Position numbers and translations under genes: made by a program
Notes under the pieces: model-generated
Database searches by the model: none
Seen by the model: only the letters and a program-made list of their open reading frames with translations
What the model was told of the DNA's origin: nothing
Shown here: positions 44,754 to 53,476 of the stretch, piece after piece
How the letters are laid out: each line of letters opens with the position of its first letter
How positions within the stretch are numbered: position 1 is the stretch's first letter
Assembly (NCBI RefSeq): GCF_001421015.2
Contig: NZ_CP013023.1
Coordinates: 1,419,501-1,483,500 of the forward strand
Origin: Paenibacillus bovis
GTDB taxonomy: Bacteria; Bacillota; Bacilli; Paenibacillales; Paenibacillaceae
Length of the DNA stretch: 64,000 bases
Direction: 5' to 3'

Positions 44754-45716
44754 GTGATACGTATAATGGGATTTACACATGATCACATGATTGTGGAAGA
44801 TGTACCGCTGGAGAAGCTGAAATCCGGTGATTATATATGGTGCTGGGTCGATTTTGATCGTCCTACCGAAAAGGAATCCGAGCTGCTGTCCACCTTTTTC
44901 GAATTTCATCCACTGGCTGTGGAAGATTGCATGCATCTGCTGCAGCGCCCCAAAATGGATTATTACGGCGATGTGGAATTTATGGTACTGCATGCGATCA
45001 AGCGCGATACGCTCAATGTGGAAGAGGTTGATCTGTTTATCAGTGAGCGTTTGCTGGTATCTTTCCATCATCAGAAGCAGCCCGAGATTGATTCTGCCTG
45101 GGAAAAGGTACTCGCTTACCGTACGGGCAAACGGCCCAAATGGATGCGCGGACCGGTAGCGGCGGCATATATCATTATCGATAAAATTGTCGATGAATAT
45201 TTCCCGTGTGTGTTTGATATCGAAGATGAGCTGAATGATCTGGAGAATCTGGGACCTGATGAAGCGGTGGATGAGCTGCTGGCACAGGTATTTGCCCTGC
45301 GCTCGCGCCTGCTTAAATTGCGTCGTACCGTCGTGCCGATGCGTGATCTGATGTACCGCGTCGTCAATTCCCAGCATATCCAGAAAGTCGACGAGCACCA
45401 TTCTTACTTTGGCGATATCTATGATCATCTGCTCAAGCTGTCCGATATGATCGAGGCTGACCGTGAGATGACATCGGATCTGCGGGATAGCTATATCTCG
45501 CTTAACTCCAACCGGATGAACAACATCATGAAAACACTGACCGTTATCACGACCATCTTCATGCCGCTGACATTAATCGCGGGCATTTATGGGATGAACT
45601 TTGAATTTATGCCGGAGTTGCACTGGAAATATGGCTATTTTGGCGTGCTGGTGCTGATGTTCGTGCTGGGCGGGTGCATGATGCTGCTATTCCAGCGACG
45701 AGGCTGGTTTAAGTAG
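44754..45716 (+). CDS. corA: CorA-family magnesium transporter
   Basis: 320 residues. The large N-terminal cytoplasmic domain (about 1-255) is followed by two C-terminal membrane helices. The family signature YGMNFEFMPE lies at the end of the first helix (TLIAGIYGMNF), which lines the pore entrance. It moves Mg2+ and sometimes Co2+ or Ni2+. The start is GTG 44754 after AAGAGGATG. Bacillus relatives of this type (YfjQ-like) are known; M-box control is not seen here. Confidence 0.93.
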   Translation: MIRIMGFTHDHMIVEDVPLEKLKSGDYIWCWVDFDRPTEKESELLSTFFEFHPLAVEDCMHLLQRPKMDYYGDVEFMVLHAIKRDTLNVEEVDLFISERLLVSFHHQKQPEIDSAWEKVLAYRTGKRPKWMRGPVAAAYIIIDKIVDEYFPCVFDIEDELNDLENLGPDEAVDELLAQVFALRSRLLKLRRTVVPMRDLMYRVVNSQHIQKVDEHHSYFGDIYDHLLKLSDMIEADREMTSDLRDSYISLNSNRMNNIMKTLTVITTIFMPLTLIAGIYGMNFEFMPELHWKYGYFGVLVLMFVLGGCMMLLFQRRGWFK

Positions 45717-45787
45717 GCTGGGCGGTAATTTTGGAAGATTTTATGAGGAAGACGTGCTGATTCTGTGATACTGTACATCGTTAACGC

Positions 45788-45816
45788 TTGAAAAAACAAA
45801 TGGTAATCTATACAAT
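45788..45816 (+). promoter_or_regulatory. Sigma-A-type promoter for yerC
   Basis: TTGAAA (45788-45793), 17-base spacer, TACAAT (45811-45816). The yerC start lies 37 bases after the -10 box. Confidence 0.7.
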
Positions 45817-45852
45817 GAAATTACATTAACCGTAGTAGGGGATGATCTAATC

Positions 45853-46143
45853 GTGCAACTTAAAAAGCTTGATGATAAAAGTGTCGATCAATTATTCGAA
45901 GCGATCCTGACGCTCAAAAACCTGGAAGAATGCTATGTATTTTTTGATGACCTGTGCACAGTGAACGAGATTCAGTCGCTGTCCCAGCGTCTGGAAGTTG
46001 CTCGTATGCTGGGCAAAGGCGCAACATATAATCAGATCGAAGCGGAGACTGGCGCGAGTACAGCGACCATTTCCCGTGTCAAACGCTGCCTGAACTATGG
46101 TAATGACGGCTACAAAATGACGCTGGAGCGTCTGGGGAGATAA
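45853..46143 (+). CDS. yerC: YerC/YecD-type TrpR-related regulator
   Basis: 96 residues. A TrpR-like HTH fold: helices from VDQLFEAILTLKNLEECYVFFDDL, then SLSQRLEVARMLGKGATYNQIEAETGASTATISRVKRCL as DNA-binding part. Bacillus YerC acts as a repressor of histidine biosynthesis genes (known of the orthologue). The start is GTG 45853. The next gene starts two bases after its stop, a tight operon. It is found with yerB in Bacillus; here yerB lies 3 kb upstream. Confidence 0.9.
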   Translation: MQLKKLDDKSVDQLFEAILTLKNLEECYVFFDDLCTVNEIQSLSQRLEVARMLGKGATYNQIEAETGASTATISRVKRCLNYGNDGYKMTLERLGR

Positions 46144-46145
46144 AT

Positions 46146-46919
46146 ATGATGAAACCGGGTGTATTGATAATCAGTCATGGATCGCCGGACCCGACATGGA
46201 TGCACTGGATTGACGATGCAGTCGCAAACACTTCCTTTCCTGCCGATCTGCCTGTAAGTTCCGTCTATCTGGACAATGTTCCGGGACGATTCATACAGGA
46301 CGGGATTGATGAACTGGAGGGACAGGGAGTGACCGATCTGCTCGTCATACCGCTGTTCGTGTCCTCCGGCAGTACACATATGGATGAGATCGCCTACGCA
46401 CTGGGCGTCAAGGCAGAGCCTGATCGGGAAACAGATCTGGAACCGTTTACCATTAGAGCCAACGTGCACTTTGGTTACCCGGTCGACGACGATGACGATA
46501 TTGCCCATATGGTATGGGACAAGGTCAAGCATCTGTCGACTGTCCCGCAGGAGGAGACAGTACTGGTCGTCGGTCATGGCAGTATTCATGATGGATTCCG
46601 TCACCGCTGGGAAAAGGGCATCTCGTCGCTCGCCGAGCGTGTTGGGCACATCAGCGGCACGGCTCATGCCGATTATGCGCTGCTGAATCCGGACAGTCTG
46701 CGGTCCAAGACCGAAGAGTGGACAAGCCGTGGGTATCGTGTGCTGATCGCGCCGCTGTTCCTGAGCTCGGGCATTTTCCTGCGGTCGGTGATTCCGGGGC
46801 GTATTGAAGGGTTAAGCTATGAATATGCCGGTGAAGCGCTGCTGCCGCATCCGCGGCTGTCCCACTGGATGGAGCGTCAGGTAGAACTTCTGATGCAGCA
46901 GCTTCACGTTGCAGAATAG
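46146..46919 (+). CDS. CbiX/sirohydrochlorin chelatase-like protein, two domains
   Basis: 257 residues with two CbiX-like halves: SHGSPDPTWMHWIDDAV... VIPLFVSSGSTHMDEIAYALG (about 1-100), and VVGHGSIHDGFRHRWEKGISSLAERV... LIAPLFLSSGIFLRSVIPGRI (about 135-235). The first histidine of each half (SHG, GHG) matches the metal-binding site of chelatases. No siroheme or cobalamin genes are adjacent, and it sits between yerC and dgkB, so chelatase activity in siroheme synthesis is uncertain. Confidence 0.8.
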   Translation: MMKPGVLIISHGSPDPTWMHWIDDAVANTSFPADLPVSSVYLDNVPGRFIQDGIDELEGQGVTDLLVIPLFVSSGSTHMDEIAYALGVKAEPDRETDLEPFTIRANVHFGYPVDDDDDIAHMVWDKVKHLSTVPQEETVLVVGHGSIHDGFRHRWEKGISSLAERVGHISGTAHADYALLNPDSLRSKTEEWTSRGYRVLIAPLFLSSGIFLRSVIPGRIEGLSYEYAGEALLPHPRLSHWMERQVELLMQQLHVAE

Positions 46920-47009
46920 GACATAGCCGGCCTGACCGGATCGTGCAGCAACTGCTGCTCCTATGATCTGTACAACAGGCGAATCACAACAATATTAGGT
47001 GGCATGGAC

Positions 47010-47909
47010 ATGAAAAGAGCGAGGTTAATCTATAACCCAACCTCCGGGCGTGAAGAGATGAGACGCCGTCTGGCGGATATTCTCAAGCGTCTGGACGAGG
47101 GAGGCATCGAGGCCAGCTGTCATGCAACGACAGGCGAATCCGATGCAACAGTGGCTGCCATGGATGCAATTGAACGCGGCGGTTACGATATGATCATCGC
47201 CGCTGGTGGCGATGGAACGATCTACGAAGTGATCAATGGCATGGCTGCCTACGACAACCCGCCGCCGCTGGGCATTTTCCCGCTGGGAACAACCAACGAT
47301 CTGTCCCGTGCGCTGGGGATCTCGCGCAACTGGGAGCAATACTGTGATCTGGTCATCCGCCAGCAGTCGCGTCCGATCGATATCGGCAAGGTCAACGACC
47401 GCTATTTTATCAATATCGCGGGCGGCGGTTCTTTTACCGAGCTGACGTATGAGGTGCCCAGCAAGCTCAAGACGATGATTGGACAGATGGCCTATTACAT
47501 GAAGGGCATCGAGAAAATGGTCAATCTGGCGCCAACGGAGCTGATTATACGGGCAGAGGGCATGGAGACCATCCATGATCAGTTCATGATCTTCCTCGTG
47601 GCCAATACCAATTCGGTCGGTGGCTTTGAAAAGCTGGCACCGGATGCGCGGATCGACGATGGACTGTTCGACGTCATTGCCGTGCGCAACTGTAATCTGG
47701 CCGAGTTTATCCGCCTCGTCACGATGGCGCTGCGCGGCGAGCATCTGGACGATCCCAAAGTACTCTATTTCCGGACAAGCAAGCTGGATATCGAAGCCCC
47801 ACGGGCCAATGAAGTGATGCTTAATCTGGATGGAGAGCTGGGCGGCAGTCTGCCGGGCCATTTTGAAGTACTGAAGCACAAGCTGAGGATTTTCGCGGAT
47901 AATAAGTAA
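47010..47909 (+). CDS. dgkB: Diacylglycerol kinase, DgkB (YerQ) type
   Basis: 299 residues. Soluble DAG kinase fold: LIYNPTSGREEMRRRL, the ATP-binding loop IIAAGGDGTIYEVINGMA, LGIFPLGTTNDLSRAL, and metal/catalytic IDDGLFDVIAV. It phosphorylates diacylglycerol from lipoteichoic acid synthesis, recycling it to phosphatidic acid. ATG 47010 sits seven bases after AGGTGG; the ATG six bases earlier is too close. It lies 85-90 bases after the CbiX-like gene, no terminator between. Confidence 0.93.
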   Translation: MKRARLIYNPTSGREEMRRRLADILKRLDEGGIEASCHATTGESDATVAAMDAIERGGYDMIIAAGGDGTIYEVINGMAAYDNPPPLGIFPLGTTNDLSRALGISRNWEQYCDLVIRQQSRPIDIGKVNDRYFINIAGGGSFTELTYEVPSKLKTMIGQMAYYMKGIEKMVNLAPTELIIRAEGMETIHDQFMIFLVANTNSVGGFEKLAPDARIDDGLFDVIAVRNCNLAEFIRLVTMALRGEHLDDPKVLYFRTSKLDIEAPRANEVMLNLDGELGGSLPGHFEVLKHKLRIFADNK

Positions 47910-48287
47910 CGACTGATCTAATCCGCTGCTCTCTTATCTGATGGTTATGATGGATAGTGTAGGATTTAGATTTAACTAATTGTATGACTGACTTAAGCTC
48001 ATAACAGCTCCTGTACACTCTATCGTTGACGTTTCTACATGGAAATGTCTCTGGTTAGTGGACGGGAGCTTTTTGCTGTTGCCAAAAATCAGAGTATAAT
48101 AGATATAGTGGAGATGAACAGTATCGTCAATGACACGTAAATATATCCAAGTATATTCAAGTACGTTCGAATACATATATTTAACTGCCTGTATGACATC
48201 TGTTGCTGTATATGCATTAGAACTTAGTATTGAAGCAGGTTAGCCAGAATCATACCTATCCAAGTGTAAAGGAGATTGAGGATTACG
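47910..48287. other. Intergenic gap after dgkB
   Basis: No gene supported. A weak hairpin pairs AGCTCCTGT (about 48006) with ACGGGAGCT (48062-48070), followed by TTTT, and could end the yerC-dgkB transcript, but the 50-base loop makes this doubtful. Confidence 0.35.
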
Positions 48288-49217
48288 ATGGAATACAGCA
48301 ATCTGTTATCAGACGAAGAGTTAAAGTCGCTCATGGAACGATATGAAGTCCCTGAATTAGAAAACTATCTGCGAGAACATCAGCGTCCAGTGGTCAAAAT
48401 GGTACGCGGTGAAGGCGGCAACGGTCAGACCGGCTGTTCACGTTTTGGAGGCAGTCCGGATCTGCCAGCAGGTATGGAGTGGCCGCGCAGTCAAGGCGGC
48501 GAATGGATGACATTGGTCGCCCAGCTCAACCTGTCACAGATCACGGCAGAGATCAAGGACTCAGCTCATGGCGCAATTCCTGGATCGCTGCTTCCTGTGC
48601 AGGGTATGCTGTACTTTTTCGTAGGTAAAGACGAGCCTGCCTATAACATCGAACATCGTGTACTGTACTGGTCAGGAACGGATACTTCGCTGTTGTCCTG
48701 TTATGAGCCGGACAGTCTGACGATTCTGGAAGAAGAAGCAGAGGAGCCGTTTTTACCTTACCAGGTGCATGCACAGGCTAGAGTCGAATTTCCGAATTAC
48801 GGATATAGTGAAGTCTATAATCTGGATGATGAAGAGATTACAGAAGAAACCGCAGAAAACTATCTGCTGCTCACCGAAGAGATGGGCTGGGAACCTGAAC
48901 ATGTGATCGGCAAAATGCTCGGCTACGGTGATGGACAGCATGGAGATCACGAGTTCGTCGCGGCATCGTATTTGCATACCGGGAAGCATACGTATAATCA
49001 GGAAAAAGACAAAAAGCGCATGATTCAGCACTTTGGTGGAGATGAACAGAAGGTGGATCAGGAGATTGATGAGATGCTGATGCTGCTTGAGGTGGACAGT
49101 GACCGGGATATTGGATTCCTCTGGTGGGATGCAGGATGTATTCATTTTTTCATTCGCAAGGAGGATCTGCTGGCAGGGAATTTTGAACGAACGTATTGTT
49201 CGATTTACTCTAGTTAA
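48288..49217 (+). CDS. YwqG-like DUF1963 protein
   Basis: 309 residues, soluble. DUF1963 features: RFGGSPDLPAGMEWPRSQGGEWMTLVAQLNLSQI near residue 50, GMLYFFVGKDE, then a C-terminal HFGGDEQKVDQEIDEMLMLLEVDSD... LWWDAGCIHFFIRKEDLLAGNF. The family often occurs near polymorphic toxin/immunity genes, but function is not established. GAGG lies six bases before ATG 48288. The following genes may belong to the same accessory stretch. Confidence 0.85.
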   Translation: MEYSNLLSDEELKSLMERYEVPELENYLREHQRPVVKMVRGEGGNGQTGCSRFGGSPDLPAGMEWPRSQGGEWMTLVAQLNLSQITAEIKDSAHGAIPGSLLPVQGMLYFFVGKDEPAYNIEHRVLYWSGTDTSLLSCYEPDSLTILEEEAEEPFLPYQVHAQARVEFPNYGYSEVYNLDDEEITEETAENYLLLTEEMGWEPEHVIGKMLGYGDGQHGDHEFVAASYLHTGKHTYNQEKDKKRMIQHFGGDEQKVDQEIDEMLMLLEVDSDRDIGFLWWDAGCIHFFIRKEDLLAGNFERTYCSIYSS

Positions 49218-49324
49218 AATAGTCATGTGCTTAAAATGTAGCTAATCCATCATCCGTTTTATATGTTGAAACGGGTGAATACATAAGGAAGCGAAAGAGA
49301 AGCAAGAGGGAAGGGCGGTGGGAC

Positions 49325-49846
49325 ATGAGTAGTTTTATTGTGTGGATGATCGTAATCAATACGCTGTTTTGGTTAGTCTGCTGCCTTGGCACAGCTCATG
49401 TGGTTCGATTCTTGCCCAAGTCCTGGTACGAAAAAAATGATTGGTTTTTTGCGGAACATTCTTTCGAAAAAAAATTATATAAAAAAATTCGTCTTGATCG
49501 GTGGAAAGATAAGCTTCCGGAAGGCGGCGGGTTATGGAAATTCCAAAAGAAAGAACTCCATGAGACACTTACCTTGGAATATACAGATCGATTCATTTTA
49601 GAAACGAAATATGGCGAAGTCGGGCATTGGTGCATGGCTGTATTGGGCTTTGCTTGCATATGGGTGAATCCAAGCAGCTATGCGAATGTCGCTCTGATTT
49701 GCGCGATAGTCAATGTGATCGTTCAGATCCCTTTTTGTTTGATTCAGAGGTATAATAGGCCACGGCTGATTCGTTTGAGATCACGTTTGGCCCGTAAGAA
49801 TACGCAATCACATACGACTAAGCCACAGACCGGTGCAGGTGTCTAA
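49325..49846 (+). CDS. CrtO-like acyltransferase (glycosyl-4,4'-diaponeurosporenoate acyltransferase family)
   Basis: 173 residues with membrane helices at about 5-25 and 100-140. The family pattern is clear: FLPKSWYEKNDWFFAEHSFEKKLYKKIRLDRWKDKLPEGG, seen in parts. In Staphylococcus CrtO attaches a fatty acid to staphyloxanthin precursors. No carotenoid synthesis genes (crtM, crtN, crtP, crtQ) are in the window, so an alternative acyl acceptor is likely. The GGAAGGGCGGTGGGAC ribosome region precedes ATG 49325. Confidence 0.78.
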   Translation: MSSFIVWMIVINTLFWLVCCLGTAHVVRFLPKSWYEKNDWFFAEHSFEKKLYKKIRLDRWKDKLPEGGGLWKFQKKELHETLTLEYTDRFILETKYGEVGHWCMAVLGFACIWVNPSSYANVALICAIVNVIVQIPFCLIQRYNRPRLIRLRSRLARKNTQSHTTKPQTGAGV

Positions 49847-49933
49847 TCAAGCCATATCCAAGCAGAAATCCATTTCGAATTATCTTGCGTTTTCACAATA
49901 GGGTACAAGGCTAACTTATAATTGATTTTATCC

Positions 49934-49976
49934 AGATTGAGAGGCAGCTCTTGGATGCTGCGCTCAATCTTTTTTT
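49934..49976 (+). terminator. Terminator after the CrtO-like gene
   Basis: AGATTGAG plus GGCAGC pair with GCTGC and CTCAATCT; a seven-T tract follows. The rest of the gap to 50099 holds nothing recognised. Confidence 0.85.
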
Positions 49977-50099
49977 AGTTTGAGCATCATTTCCTGGCTG
50001 CCTCCCCTTTTAAGCTATATGAAGATATACCGATAAGTAAGAAGAACGAGCTTTCTTCCCGTTACTAAAAATATACTTGATGAAAGTACCTATATTGTA

Positions 50100-50128
50100 T
50101 TGTCACATTCGTTGGTTTTCTATACAAT
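50100..50128 (+). promoter_or_regulatory. Sigma-A-type promoter for rlmCD
   Basis: TTGTCA (50100-50105), 17-base spacer, TACAAT (50123-50128), about 90 bases before the start codon. Confidence 0.65.
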
Positions 50129-50218
50129 TTAGTAGTTGCCCATCGGGCAGTCTGAGGTAGTGACGAAGAGGCTAAGAATGACGTATGGAAATATGGTATA
50201 GAAAATGGAGTAATGATT

Positions 50219-51802
50219 ATGAATAAAGACCGCAAAGGCGGCAAAAAATATAATTCGAATAAGCGTAAACCGGCGGCGGTGTTGGCGGCGATCGCAAATC
50301 TACCGGTTGCCAAGAATGATGAGTTGGAGCTGGATATTGTTGGGCTGACTCATGAGGGAGAAGGAGTAGGGCGCGCAGAAGGATATACACTGTTCGTTGC
50401 GGGTGCGCTGCCTGGTGAGAAGGTTCAAGCTCGCGTAGTGAAGACGAAGAAGCAGTACGGGTATGCCAAAATGCTGACACTGTTGCAGGAGAGCCCGGAT
50501 CGTGTCAGTGCGCCCTGTCCGATCTACTCCCAATGCGGAGGCTGCCAGATTCAGCATATGAACTATCATGCACAGCTAGTATGGAAACGTCAGCATGTGA
50601 TCGACAATCTGCAGCGAATCGGCAAGCTGAATGTGCTATCAGATCATGCGAACCTGCCGCAAGGAGCAGCTGGATCCGCGAGTATCACATCCGGAGCTGC
50701 CGAACAGCAGGACGGCAATACCCAACCACCTAGCGTAGCCACCGGGCAGCCAGATCCAGCAGCTTCGACACAGGGTATCCGTGTCCTGCCTACACTCGGT
50801 ATGAGCGAGCCATGGCGTTACCGCAACAAGGCACAGGTCCCGATGGGCGAAGAAAATGGTCGTCTCATCGGCGGATTCTATGCACGGGGGACACACCGGA
50901 TTATCGACATGCAGAGCTGCCTGATCCAGGACAACCGTAACGATCAACTGGTCAACAAGGTCAAGCAGATCGGCAGCGATCTGGGCATTCGCCCATATAA
51001 CGAGGAGACCGGCGAAGGACTGCTGCGCCATGTGGTGGTCAAGGTCGGCTTCAGTACCAATGAGATGATGGTCGTACTCGTCACCAATGGCAATCGTCTA
51101 CCGCGCCAGGAAGAATGGATTGAGCGCATTCGCACCGAGATGCCGCAGGTCGCCAGCATCTGCCAGAACATCAACACCCGCCAGACAAACGTGATTTTCG
51201 GCGACGAGACGCGTGTACTGTGGGGCAGCGAAGTCATTCACGACTACATCGGCGATGTGAAGTTTGCCATCTCGGCACGTTCCTTTTACCAAGTGAATCC
51301 GACACAGACCGAAGTGCTGTATGAGCAGGCAGTGAAATATGCCGGATTAACCGGCAAAGAGACCGTTATTGACGCCTACTGTGGCATCGGCACGATCTCG
51401 CTATTCCTCGCGCAGCATGCAGAGCGTGTGTATGGCGTGGAAATTGTCAAAGAAGCGATCGAGGATGCTCGCAAGAATGCGAAGTTGAATCAGATGGATA
51501 ACGTGGAATTCGAAGTCGGCGCATCCGAGGATGTGATTCCACGCTGGAAAGAGCAAGGTATCACGCCAGACGTCATCGTTGTCGATCCACCGCGTAAAGG
51601 GTGCGATGAGCGCCTGCTGACGACGATTCTGGAGATGCAGCCGGAGCGTGTGGTGTATGTGTCTTGTAATCCATCGACGCTGGCACGGGATTTGAAAGTG
51701 CTGGAAGATGGCGGGTATGTTACGACGGAAGTGCAGCCGGTGGATATGTTCCCGCATACGGTGCATGTGGAGTCGGTGGCTGTATTGGTTCGCGCAAAAT
51801 AA
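50219..51802 (+). CDS. rlmCD: 23S rRNA (uracil-5)-methyltransferase, RlmCD/RumA type
   Basis: 527 residues, longer than usual. It has a TRAM domain (about 35-90, LDIVGLTHEGEGVGRA), an iron-sulphur site (C100, C106, C109 in CPIYSQCGGC plus a later cysteine in QSCLIQD), and a SAM methyltransferase domain with VIDAYCGIGTISLFLA, VVDPPRKGC and the catalytic cysteine in VSCNPSTLARDL. Residues about 140-187 (50636-50780) are a low-complexity insertion rich in Gly, Ala, Gln and Pro, absent from ordinary members. GGAG lies eight bases before ATG 50219. In B. subtilis the orthologue methylates U747 and U1939 of 23S rRNA. Confidence 0.93.
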   Translation: MNKDRKGGKKYNSNKRKPAAVLAAIANLPVAKNDELELDIVGLTHEGEGVGRAEGYTLFVAGALPGEKVQARVVKTKKQYGYAKMLTLLQESPDRVSAPCPIYSQCGGCQIQHMNYHAQLVWKRQHVIDNLQRIGKLNVLSDHANLPQGAAGSASITSGAAEQQDGNTQPPSVATGQPDPAASTQGIRVLPTLGMSEPWRYRNKAQVPMGEENGRLIGGFYARGTHRIIDMQSCLIQDNRNDQLVNKVKQIGSDLGIRPYNEETGEGLLRHVVVKVGFSTNEMMVVLVTNGNRLPRQEEWIERIRTEMPQVASICQNINTRQTNVIFGDETRVLWGSEVIHDYIGDVKFAISARSFYQVNPTQTEVLYEQAVKYAGLTGKETVIDAYCGIGTISLFLAQHAERVYGVEIVKEAIEDARKNAKLNQMDNVEFEVGASEDVIPRWKEQGITPDVIVVDPPRKGCDERLLTTILEMQPERVVYVSCNPSTLARDLKVLEDGGYVTTEVQPVDMFPHTVHVESVAVLVRAK

Positions 51803-51823
51803 TATACAAGTGTGAAGGTAGCC

Positions 51824-51854
51824 AGCTCTCTCTTTTTGAGGGAGCTTTCTTTTA
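51824..51854 (+). terminator. Terminator of rlmCD
   Basis: AGCTCTCTC pairs (one G-U) with GAGGGAGCT around TTTTT, then TTCTTTT. Confidence 0.75.
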
Positions 51855-52007
51855 TAAAAAAAGTAAGGCTTACAGTTGCGTGAATTCTAATACATAAATT
51901 CTAATAGTATAGAAACGAAGTATCCTATACTATGTTTGGTTTGCTGCTGATACGTCTCGTAAGAATACAGCGTAACCGTCAATAACTGAAAGGAAGGTGA
52001 GAATAAA

Positions 52008-52709
52008 ATGAATCGGTATAATTGTCCCTGCTGTGGCTATCCTACATTGGAGGAGAGACGGAGTTGGGAGATTTGTTGTTTATGTAACTGGGAAGATGAT
52101 GGGCAGGATGATTCTGATGCAGACCGAGTCTATGGGGGTCCTAATGAGGATTATTCTCTTACCGAAGCCCGGAAGAACTTCAAAATGCACTACACTATGT
52201 ACAGGGACACACAAAGAATTCTGCAACAAACAGATAAAGAAATCCAGGCAAAGAAAAGCCTGATTCATGCATTCAAGCAACTGGAAGCTGCAGAAGATGC
52301 ATGTATCCCATACATATGGCAGGAAATCTATTCACTTGAAAAGGCGATAGCAGATCTTGTTCATGAAACAGTCGAAAGATACAGTAACAATATAGAGAAA
52401 CATCAGAAGGTCATCCACCTGATTAATTCTGACAATCCAGATACGGTTGTAGACGGCTTGTTGTCTCTGGCATTAAATGCAGATGATGGAGCATTTGCAG
52501 AAGATATGATGACCAAGTACAGTCAGCATGATAATGAAAACATAAGAGGAATAGCGATTCTTTGTTTTGGTCATATCGCAAGAATACACGGAGCAGTACA
52601 TAAGGAGCGAATTATCCCGCTTATCCAAAATGCACTACATGATGAAAGTTCGTTTGTCAGAGGACATGCAGAGTCAGCATTGGAAGATATTAATATGTTC
52701 TGTCAGTAG
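52008..52709 (+). CDS. CPCC cysteine-rich protein fused to HEAT-like repeats
   Basis: 233 residues. The N-terminus is a CPCC zinc-ribbon-like domain: CPCCGYPTLEERRSWEICCLCNWEDD with Cys 6, 8, 9, 23, 24 and 26. After a helical linker (about 55-140) come two or three HEAT-like repeats (VVDGLLSLALNADDGAFAEDMM, IRGIAILCFGHIARIHGAV, VRGHAESALEDINMF). CPCC proteins are frequent in polymorphic-toxin immunity loci, and HEAT repeats are also common there; immunity function is inferred only. GGAAGGTG precedes ATG 52008. Confidence 0.75.
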   Translation: MNRYNCPCCGYPTLEERRSWEICCLCNWEDDGQDDSDADRVYGGPNEDYSLTEARKNFKMHYTMYRDTQRILQQTDKEIQAKKSLIHAFKQLEAAEDACIPYIWQEIYSLEKAIADLVHETVERYSNNIEKHQKVIHLINSDNPDTVVDGLLSLALNADDGAFAEDMMTKYSQHDNENIRGIAILCFGHIARIHGAVHKERIIPLIQNALHDESSFVRGHAESALEDINMFCQ

Positions 52710-52815
52710 ACACAGCTTGAATATGCTGTCCAAATCGGTTTGCTAATTATAATTAATAAGATTCTTTTTAACATACTAAGCTATATGGATTGGTTAGCAA
52801 CCGGTCGTGAGAACT

Positions 52816-53049
52816 ATGTTAGTCGAAATCGATGGTTTTTTTCAACAAGTTATGGTTTGGGGGCGGAGATGCAACCAATATGAGCTGAACACAATGTATT
52901 ATCATGCATTAACACGAGTCACGCATATTGAAGAACTGGCCAAAGTATTTTGTGATCTCTATCATTTTGAGATAGTGCCGTATTCAGCAGATCTGCGAGT
53001 AGATTTTGTGATCGATACTGATATTAACCAGATTTATTCTCCTAGATAA
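52816..53049 (+). CDS. Short hypothetical protein, possibly a truncated accessory gene
   Basis: 77 residues from ATG 52816, no signal peptide, no recognised domain. The ribosome site is poor, and the sequence ends properly before a strong terminator. It could be the remnant of a longer immunity-type gene; support is the position between the CPCC/HEAT gene and the terminator, and an amino-acid composition normal for a soluble protein. Confidence 0.4.
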   Translation: MLVEIDGFFQQVMVWGRRCNQYELNTMYYHALTRVTHIEELAKVFCDLYHFEIVPYSADLRVDFVIDTDINQIYSPR

Positions 53050-53085
53050 AAAAGTCCCTGACCAATTCAGTCAGGGACTTTTTTT
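53048..53085. terminator. Strong bidirectional terminator
   Basis: AAAAAAGTCCCTGA and its complement flank a short loop, with A- and T-runs on both sides. It separates the convergent genes ending at 53049 and 53084. Confidence 0.9.
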
Positions 53086-53476
53086 ACAGTGATCTCGCTA
53101 AACCCCAAAGATTCAAAAGTGCCACTCGATTACCAGGGAGATATTTGTTGGCTGTCACATATCCGACGACTGATCCGTTATAAACCAAAATAGGCGGAGT
53201 TGATGTATAGGGGTTAGCGGCTCCATAAGATGAGTATTTGCTTCCATACGTGCCGTATTGATTCCATATGCTATTGGTGCTGTATTTACTCCCATATGTC
53301 CCATAGCGGTTAAACACAGAGTATGGATCATATATATTTGTTGATAAGGTACCCAGGAATTGACTTCCATCGTAGGAATACACATGGACGTTACTTGGAT
53401 TTATAGAGGCTGCTTGAATAGATGATACAGGTACAATGAATAGAAATAAAAATAAAAGAATAAATAGCTTTTTCAT
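53084..53476 (-). CDS. Small secreted protein with YGTYGSKYS repeats
   Basis: 130 residues with a clear signal peptide (MKKLFILLFLFLFIVPVSSIQAA). The mature part has two tandem Tyr/Gly/Ser units, NRYGTYGSKYSTNSIW and NQYGTYGSKYSSYGAA, followed by NPYTSTPPILVYNGSVVGYVTANKY. I know this repeat type from other small bacterial exported proteins, but no function is assigned. ATG 53476 follows AGGAGGGG. Upstream to 53791 nothing is recognised. Confidence 0.75.
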   Translation of the reverse strand: MKKLFILLFLFLFIVPVSSIQAASINPSNVHVYSYDGSQFLGTLSTNIYDPYSVFNRYGTYGSKYSTNSIWNQYGTYGSKYSSYGAANPYTSTPPILVYNGSVVGYVTANKYLPGNRVALLNLWGLARSL

